Assembly (NCBI GenBank): GCA_004151065.3 | Contig: NWUY0300004659.1 | Location: 112,656 to 124,517 of the forward strand | Source of the DNA: Larix sibirica | Taxonomy: Eukaryota; Streptophyta; Pinopsida; Pinales; Pinaceae | Direction: 5' to 3' | Length of the DNA: 11,862 nt | Part shown: positions 7,060 through 11,862 of the stretch, piece after piece | Layout of the letters: each line of letters opens with the position of its first letter | Position numbering within the stretch: the first letter of the stretch is position 1 | Position numbers and translations under genes: made by a program | The notes under the pieces: model-generated | Database searches by the model: none | Seen by the model: the letters and a program-made list of their open reading frames with translations, nothing else | What the model was told of the DNA's origin: nothing

Positions 7060-7270
7060 CTTTTTATCCCCGCCACATATGCTGATGTTTCGTTGAAGTC
7101 TTTTATCATAGTGCCCTGCTGCTTCTTCGTTAGCCCCCTGTCGATTTCCTTTTGTCCCCGTTACATACATTGATGCTCTATTGGCTATGTTGGAGTCTTT
7201 TACCATAGTGCCCCGCTACTTCTTCGATAGCCCCTCGTTGATGACCTTTTGTGCCCACCACATATGTTGA
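7060..7270 (+). repeat. Degenerate ~97-bp minisatellite inside unit 1
   Basis: AGTCTTTTA(T/C)CATAGTGCCC followed by GCT(G/A)CTTCTTCG recurs at 7097 and 7194, 97 bases apart. The associated motif CTTTT(G)TCCCCG..ACATA recurs at about 7061, 7150 and 7247, with spacings of 88 and 97. A weaker earlier copy (TATCGAGTAATGCCCTACTGC) lies near 6938. The period is not a multiple of three, which argues against the 106-residue minus-strand frame at 6886-7206 being a real protein. Repeated in units 2 and 3 (about 9078-9288 and 11096-11306). Confidence 0.7.
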
Positions 7271-7582
7271 TTTAAAATTTGTCCGCAATTACATATAACC
7301 TAGCTTTAATGAGTTTGTATCACAAACCAGTGTCCAAAAATCCAATTTTTTTGTTTAACTTCATCTTCGTAGTTTATATGAACAATCTACGGGGAGGAAC
7401 AATGCATGGTACTTTCGATTGTGGCATATATTCCTAAAAATAATGGGACTAGCAAGATGGGCTGCAAATCACAAAATAGTGTAAATATTTAGCAAGAATA
7501 TGCAAAGTTTACTATTTCATCTCATCGTGATTCTTGGGCATTGGACTTTCCAAGATGATTCAAAGTGTAAACAAAAAACTCT

Positions 7583-9600
7583 ACATTGAAAAAAAACTCT
7601 ACCTAGGTTAAAATTTTTCAAAATCAAAACAACCCATAAATTTAGAGCAAGAGCTACAATCTTAAATGCCATGACTTACCTTTGAGTTGGGGCAAGAAGT
7701 GGGTGGCAGGTGGCGCTCTGGTTGTGGAACCATAGCCATGCTGCCATGTTGATGCTCATAATAATTTTGGCTCTCGTCTTTCCTAAAGAGCAGTTTATAG
7801 GTGGCACTGTTCTCCTTTCACTGAATGGTAGATTGTCTGTGCATTGCCCCCCTTGAGGAGAGTCTAGCAATGCTGGAAGCAGATAAGAATGTATGCAACT
7901 CCAATTTCATCTTTTGTAAACTGAGAATCCTAATCCTACCGCGCTTCATGTCTTCAAAATCTCTTCTGCTTATGTTGCTCCTCTACCTCAAGATCTCCTC
8001 TGCTTCTAATGCTTCTCCTCCTAAAAACCCCTTCTAATATATAGAAGAAGAAAGCAGAGGTGGATGGATGGATGAATGTGTTGGGATTGGTATGCATAGC
8101 AATTGTGACTAATTTTCATCACCACCATCATCTTCGTCATCAGTTGTGTTACTAGGAGATTGAAGTTTGTAATGGCTTGCCCTTTTGTCTAGTTAGCTTT
8201 ATGTGTGACCATGCCATGTGGTTACTTAGCTTGAATTCATTGGGTGTATGGAGTTTTGAGGGTTCTTTTGGGGTCCACCTCCTAGCCAAACTCTAATTTA
8301 TTCCAGTGAGTCTCATTCAAGTACAAACTACACTAACCACCTTGATTTTTTTCATATTTTTACTTGTCCACATCGTTCAAGAAACTTTGGTTGCCATGCC
8401 ATTTTTTTTATATAATGGCTTTTTAAAGTCTAAAATTATTTATAATAGTTGTGAGCAATGAAAATTCAACAACCCTCATCTTTCCTAAAGAGTAGTTTGC
8501 AGGTGGCATTGTTCTCCTTTCTTTGAATGGTGGATAGATTACATGGAAATGTTGGGGACACCATGAACATTAAGACCACCATACTCTGATATATCACTAG
8601 TGTTGAGATGTAGTAAGGTGTAAGGAACTTGAGCAAGCCTGTGCTTGCTCTTTAGATCGGGATTATTATTTCTGGCTATCACATCCTTCTCCAATTGTAC
8701 TAAGCTCGATGAAAATAAATTGAATGCTTCTTCCTTTGCACTCTCATGGACCCAATCTAGCATGGATCCATGTATTTGCGAGATATATACTTTGTGCTTA
8801 CCATGTTGTGACAGGATCTCCAAAACAACCATGGTGGTCTATCTCGGAGTAGACACGGTTCTAAGGAAATATGCATCTACATCATTCAACATCAAGTGTT
8901 AATTTACAGCAGTCGAGGTATTGAAGCACCCACTTTTGACTCGTTTTTCGTGTCGTTATCGAGTAATGCCCTACTGCTTGACAATGCTTCTGCTTTGGCC
9001 TTATGGCTTATTGTGCTATTATCGAATAACCCATGATGGATTGTCTCTCTTACCCTTGAAACTAATGCTGCCAATTGCTTTTTATCCCCGCCACATATGC
9101 TGATGTTTCGTTGAAGTCTTTTATCATAGTGCCCTGCTGCTTCTTCGTTAGCCCCCTGTCGATTTCCTTTTGTCCCCGTTACATACATTGATGCTCTATT
9201 GGCTATGTTGGAGTCTTTTACCATAGTGCCCCGCTACTTCTTCGATAGCCCCTCGTTGATGACCTTTTGTGCCCACCACATATGTTGATTTAAAATTTGT
9301 CCGCAATTACATATAACCTAGCTTTAATGAGTTTGTATCACAAACCAGTGTCCAAAAATCCAATTTTTTTGTTTAACTTCATCTTCGTAGTTTATATGAA
9401 CAATCTACGGGGAGGAACAATGCATGGTACTTTCGATTGTGGCATATATTCCTAAAAATAATGGGACTAGCAAGATGGGCTGCAAATCACAAAATAGTGT
9501 AAATATTTAGCAAGAATATGCAAAGTTTACTATTTCATCTCATCGTGATTCTTGGGCATTGGACTTTCCAAGATGATTCAAAGTGTAAACAAAAAACTCT
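7583..9600 (+). repeat. Repeat unit 2 (2018 bp)
   Basis: Same contents as unit 1, shifted by 2018 bases. It appears identical to unit 3 over its full length, including the left ~180 bp where unit 1 differs. Confidence 0.94.
8539..8887 (-). pseudogene. Lipoxygenase C-terminal remnant (unit 2)
   Basis: Identical to the unit 1 remnant, including the in-frame TAG (8841-8839) and the terminal Met in place of the iron-binding Ile. Its identity comes from the array duplication and is not independent evidence of function. Confidence 0.85.
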
Positions 9601-11618
9601 ACATTGAAAAAAAACTCTACCTAGGTTAAAATTTTTCAAAATCAAAACAACCCATAAATTTAGAGCAAGAGCTACAATCTTAAATGCCATGACTTACCTT
9701 TGAGTTGGGGCAAGAAGTGGGTGGCAGGTGGCGCTCTGGTTGTGGAACCATAGCCATGCTGCCATGTTGATGCTCATAATAATTTTGGCTCTCGTCTTTC
9801 CTAAAGAGCAGTTTATAGGTGGCACTGTTCTCCTTTCACTGAATGGTAGATTGTCTGTGCATTGCCCCCCTTGAGGAGAGTCTAGCAATGCTGGAAGCAG
9901 ATAAGAATGTATGCAACTCCAATTTCATCTTTTGTAAACTGAGAATCCTAATCCTACCGCGCTTCATGTCTTCAAAATCTCTTCTGCTTATGTTGCTCCT
10001 CTACCTCAAGATCTCCTCTGCTTCTAATGCTTCTCCTCCTAAAAACCCCTTCTAATATATAGAAGAAGAAAGCAGAGGTGGATGGATGGATGAATGTGTT
10101 GGGATTGGTATGCATAGCAATTGTGACTAATTTTCATCACCACCATCATCTTCGTCATCAGTTGTGTTACTAGGAGATTGAAGTTTGTAATGGCTTGCCC
10201 TTTTGTCTAGTTAGCTTTATGTGTGACCATGCCATGTGGTTACTTAGCTTGAATTCATTGGGTGTATGGAGTTTTGAGGGTTCTTTTGGGGTCCACCTCC
10301 TAGCCAAACTCTAATTTATTCCAGTGAGTCTCATTCAAGTACAAACTACACTAACCACCTTGATTTTTTTCATATTTTTACTTGTCCACATCGTTCAAGA
10401 AACTTTGGTTGCCATGCCATTTTTTTTATATAATGGCTTTTTAAAGTCTAAAATTATTTATAATAGTTGTGAGCAATGAAAATTCAACAACCCTCATCTT
10501 TCCTAAAGAGTAGTTTGCAGGTGGCATTGTTCTCCTTTCTTTGAATGGTGGATAGATTACATGGAAATGTTGGGGACACCATGAACATTAAGACCACCAT
10601 ACTCTGATATATCACTAGTGTTGAGATGTAGTAAGGTGTAAGGAACTTGAGCAAGCCTGTGCTTGCTCTTTAGATCGGGATTATTATTTCTGGCTATCAC
10701 ATCCTTCTCCAATTGTACTAAGCTCGATGAAAATAAATTGAATGCTTCTTCCTTTGCACTCTCATGGACCCAATCTAGCATGGATCCATGTATTTGCGAG
10801 ATATATACTTTGTGCTTACCATGTTGTGACAGGATCTCCAAAACAACCATGGTGGTCTATCTCGGAGTAGACACGGTTCTAAGGAAATATGCATCTACAT
10901 CATTCAACATCAAGTGTTAATTTACAGCAGTCGAGGTATTGAAGCACCCACTTTTGACTCGTTTTTCGTGTCGTTATCGAGTAATGCCCTACTGCTTGAC
11001 AATGCTTCTGCTTTGGCCTTATGGCTTATTGTGCTATTATCGAATAACCCATGATGGATTGTCTCTCTTACCCTTGAAACTAATGCTGCCAATTGCTTTT
11101 TATCCCCGCCACATATGCTGATGTTTCGTTGAAGTCTTTTATCATAGTGCCCTGCTGCTTCTTCGTTAGCCCCCTGTCGATTTCCTTTTGTCCCCGTTAC
11201 ATACATTGATGCTCTATTGGCTATGTTGGAGTCTTTTACCATAGTGCCCCGCTACTTCTTCGATAGCCCCTCGTTGATGACCTTTTGTGCCCACCACATA
11301 TGTTGATTTAAAATTTGTCCGCAATTACATATAACCTAGCTTTAATGAGTTTGTATCACAAACCAGTGTCCAAAAATCCAATTTTTTTGTTTAACTTCAT
11401 CTTCGTAGTTTATATGAACAATCTACGGGGAGGAACAATGCATGGTACTTTCGATTGTGGCATATATTCCTAAAAATAATGGGACTAGCAAGATGGGCTG
11501 CAAATCACAAAATAGTGTAAATATTTAGCAAGAATATGCAAAGTTTACTATTTCATCTCATCGTGATTCTTGGGCATTGGACTTTCCAAGATGATTCAAA
11601 GTGTAAACAAAAAACTCT
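9601..11618 (+). repeat. Repeat unit 3 (2018 bp)
   Basis: Same contents as unit 2, shifted by another 2018 bases, with no difference seen. Confidence 0.94.
10557..10905 (-). pseudogene. Lipoxygenase C-terminal remnant (unit 3)
   Basis: Third identical copy, with the same in-frame TAG (10859-10857) and the same altered C-terminus. Confidence 0.85.
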
Positions 11619-11862
11619 ACATTGAAAAAAAACTCTACCTAGGTTAAAATTTTTCAAAATCAAAACAACCCATAAATTTAGAGCAAGAGCTACAATCTTA
11701 AATGCCATGACTTACCTTTGAGTTGGGGCAAGAAGTGGGTGGCAGGTGGCGCTCTGGTTGTGGAACCATAGCCATGCTGCCATGTTGATGCTCATAATAA
11801 TTTTGGCTCTCGTCTTTCCTAAAGAGCAGTTTATAGGTGGCACTGTTCTCCTTTCACTGAAT
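11619..11862 (+). repeat. Repeat unit 4, partial (first 244 bp)
   Basis: Matches the start of units 2 and 3, including the variants that separate them from unit 1. It is cut by the window edge within copy A of the internal duplicated segment, so the array continues to the right. Confidence 0.93.

Larger units (their letters stand above)
5564..7582 (+). repeat. Repeat unit 1 (2019 bp, diverged left end)
   Basis: Contents in order: a region with no identified gene, copy A of an internal duplicated segment (5755-5820), a short secretory-like frame (5930-6019), about 430 bp with nothing recognisable, copy B of the segment (6457-6520), the lipoxygenase remnant on the minus strand (6521-6869), a minisatellite (about 7060-7270), and AT-rich sequence to the end. 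Against unit 2 it has nine A's rather than eight at 5570-5578 and substitutions at 5588, 5593, 5603, 5605, 5612, 5673, 5675, 5676, 5730 and 5745. No difference was seen after 5745. Confidence 0.93.
5564..11862 (+). repeat. Tandem array of a 2018-bp unit, 3 full copies plus part of a fourth
   Basis: The same sequence recurs with a spacing of exactly 2018 bases. Taking ACATTG plus an A-tract as the start, units begin at 5564, 7583, 9601 and 11619, and the last is cut by the window edge after 244 bp. Copies 2, 3 and partial 4 look identical by eye. Copy 1 differs only in its first ~180 bp. At each internal junction the short sequence AAAAAACTCTAC occurs twice, 18 bp apart, on either side of the unit boundary. 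No terminal inverted repeats, LTR ends, reverse transcriptase or transposase are visible in the unit, so it looks like a segmental tandem duplication rather than a transposon array. Copy number may be affected by assembly. Confidence 0.95.

Noticed and set aside
6886-7206. 106-residue minus-strand open frame, repeated in all units
   Set aside because: It overlaps a minisatellite whose ~97-bp period is not a multiple of three, it resembles no known protein, and its conservation between units only reflects recent duplication.
5564-11862. LTR retrotransposon or DNA transposon array
   Set aside because: No TG...CA ends, primer-binding site, polypurine tract, terminal inverted repeats, reverse transcriptase or transposase motifs could be seen in the unit.
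5564-11862. CRISPR array or ribosomal DNA spacer array
   Set aside because: Units are 2 kb and directly adjacent without short spacers, the organism is a plant, and no rRNA sequence is present.

Overview
The window is nuclear DNA of a flowering plant, probably a eudicot. It is AT-rich. The recognisable proteins are plant types: a calcium-dependent protein kinase (CDPK), valyl-tRNA synthetase and a plant lipoxygenase. They are split by short GT-AG introns. I see no complete undamaged gene, no bacterial-type operon, no rRNA or tRNA gene and no CRISPR array.

Positions 1-2300 are a plus-strand mosaic of broken gene pieces. They comprise two exon-like blocks of an unknown gene (2-493) with a SINE-like tRNA-derived sequence in the intervening intron, a 165-bp CDPK kinase fragment ending at two undetermined bases (957-958), and a frameshifted valyl-tRNA synthetase piece containing the HIGH motif (1734-2055).

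Positions 2303-3846 hold the 3' two-thirds of a CDPK gene. The N-terminal lobe and catalytic loop are missing, the DFG aspartate is Tyr, and the activation loop carries a 1-base deletion plus a nonsense codon. The five downstream exons and four EF-hand loops are undamaged. Positions 3847-5563 are AT-rich sequence with no supportable gene.

From about 5564 to the right edge lies a head-to-tail array of a 2018-bp unit: three full copies and 244 bp of a fourth, continuing beyond the window. Copies look identical apart from about ten substitutions and one A-tract indel in the first ~180 bp of copy 1. Each full unit carries, on the minus strand, the degenerate 3' end of a lipoxygenase gene, plus an internal ~97-bp minisatellite and a duplicated ~60-bp segment.

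The genes do not form a pathway. The most plausible reading is a fragment-rich region made by gene capture or segmental duplication, next to a very recent or assembly-inflated tandem array. I found no convincing new biological system. The points worth checking are the CDPK remnant with an intact calcium sensor, the multi-gene fragment mosaic, and whether the 2-kb array is real.
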